From contig JAKAJL010000016.1 of the NCBI GenBank assembly GCA_021813805.1, positions 1 through 64,000 of the forward strand: a stretch of 64,000 bases of DNA, written 5' to 3'. The notes beneath the pieces were generated by a model. The model worked only from the letters and a program-made list of their open reading frames with translations, did no database searches and had not been told where the DNA came from. This stretch comes from Pseudomonadota bacterium (lineage in GTDB: Bacteria > Pseudomonadota > Alphaproteobacteria > Rhizobiales > Beijerinckiaceae). Positions 63,846 to 64,000 of the stretch are shown in pieces. A program made the position numbers and the translations under genes. Position 1 is the first letter of the stretch, and the number at the start of each line of letters is the position of its first letter.

Positions 63846-64000
63846 TCACGTCTCCTGCTCGCCGATCTCTGCGGGGGCAAGCCGGCGCCGCGCCATTTCC
63901 GCGACCGCCTCGTCGGCGTCGTTCTTCAGTCGCGCGACGATGTCGAGCGGCGCGCGCTCGGCGACCACGTAGCGCACACGCAGATCGTCGTCGGCGGCGA
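63846..64000 (-). CDS. LRV-repeat protein, C-terminal part (runs off the window)
   Basis: Only 51 codons are inside the window, ending at the TGA 63846-63848. The visible sequence (DDDLRVRYVVAERAP then LDIVARLKNDADEAVAEMAR) matches leucine-rich variant repeats. A [4Fe-4S] LRV protein commonly lies next to nifT/nifZ/nifB in Azotobacter and alphaproteobacterial nif clusters. The Fe-S N-terminus would be to the right of the window. First in the LRV-nifZ-nifT-SIR2 order on this strand as far as visible. Confidence 0.7.
   Translation of the reverse strand, partial: AADDDLRVRYVVAERAPLDIVARLKNDADEAVAEMARRRLAPAEIGEQET

Overview
The window is GC-rich alphaproteobacterial DNA. The cyclic beta-1,2-glucan synthase, DUF4167 and GcrA-type proteins and the nif/fix gene order point to Hyphomicrobiales (Rhizobiales), most likely a free-living diazotroph of the Methylocystaceae/Beijerinckiaceae/Rhodopseudomonas type. 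Genus cannot be fixed because no rRNA or diagnostic metabolic operon is present. No tRNA, rRNA, CRISPR array or intact insertion sequence was seen.

Layout. 0.4-9 kb: one giant minus-strand cyclic glucan synthase. 9-14.4 kb: small-gene, low-density accessory stretch with DUF4167, a hypothetical membrane protein, a frameshifted small gene, two related basic micro-proteins, a cold-shock protein, a GcrA-C-terminal-like protein and a degraded conjugation-gene remnant. 14.4-25.1 kb: two divergent operons built from the same parts (transglutaminase-like proteins, circularly permuted ATP-grasp, alpha-E), a predicted but uncharacterised peptide ligation/cleavage system. 25.5-36.1 kb: assimilatory nitrate operon (nasT-nasS, then nirB-nirD-nasA-narK and a PP2C/Ser-Thr kinase fusion). 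Between nasS and nirB lie a sigma-54 promoter and a two-hairpin RNA leader with the hallmarks of a NasT/ANTAR target. 36.3-41.1 kb: molybdate operon (outer-membrane porin, modA, modB, modC) with small ORFs and, just downstream, a remnant that looks like the N-terminus of rpoN. 41.5-64 kb: nitrogen-fixation island.

The nif island has these transcription units. A plus-strand IscA-like/NifZ-like/DUF6129/[2Fe-2S] operon diverges from the porin-mod operon. On the minus strand are mop; fixABCX with a ferritin-like gene; nif-iscA, nifU, nifS, nifV, cysE and nifW; nifE, nifN, nifX, DUF269, a CCE_0567-type gene, fdxB and nifQ; and nifHDK. A plus-strand FdxD-like [2Fe-2S] ferredoxin diverges from nifH. 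A minus-strand SIR2-like/nifT/nifZ/LRV-protein operon runs off the right end. nifA and nifB are not in the window.

The genes work together: Mo is imported (porin-ModABC, Mop), delivered (NifQ), and built into FeMo-co (NifE, NifN, NifX, NifV homocitrate, NifU, NifS, IscA, CysE). Electrons come from FixABCX and ferredoxins. Sigma-54 -24/-12 sites with TGT-N10-ACA NifA-type sites precede nifH/fdxD, nif-iscA/nifU and fixA. Weaker versions precede nifE and the divergent porin/iscA pair. Mo also serves the nitrate reductase, so the window couples two Mo-dependent nitrogen pathways. Coordinates and motifs come from direct reading; family names come from recognised sequence signatures, not searches.
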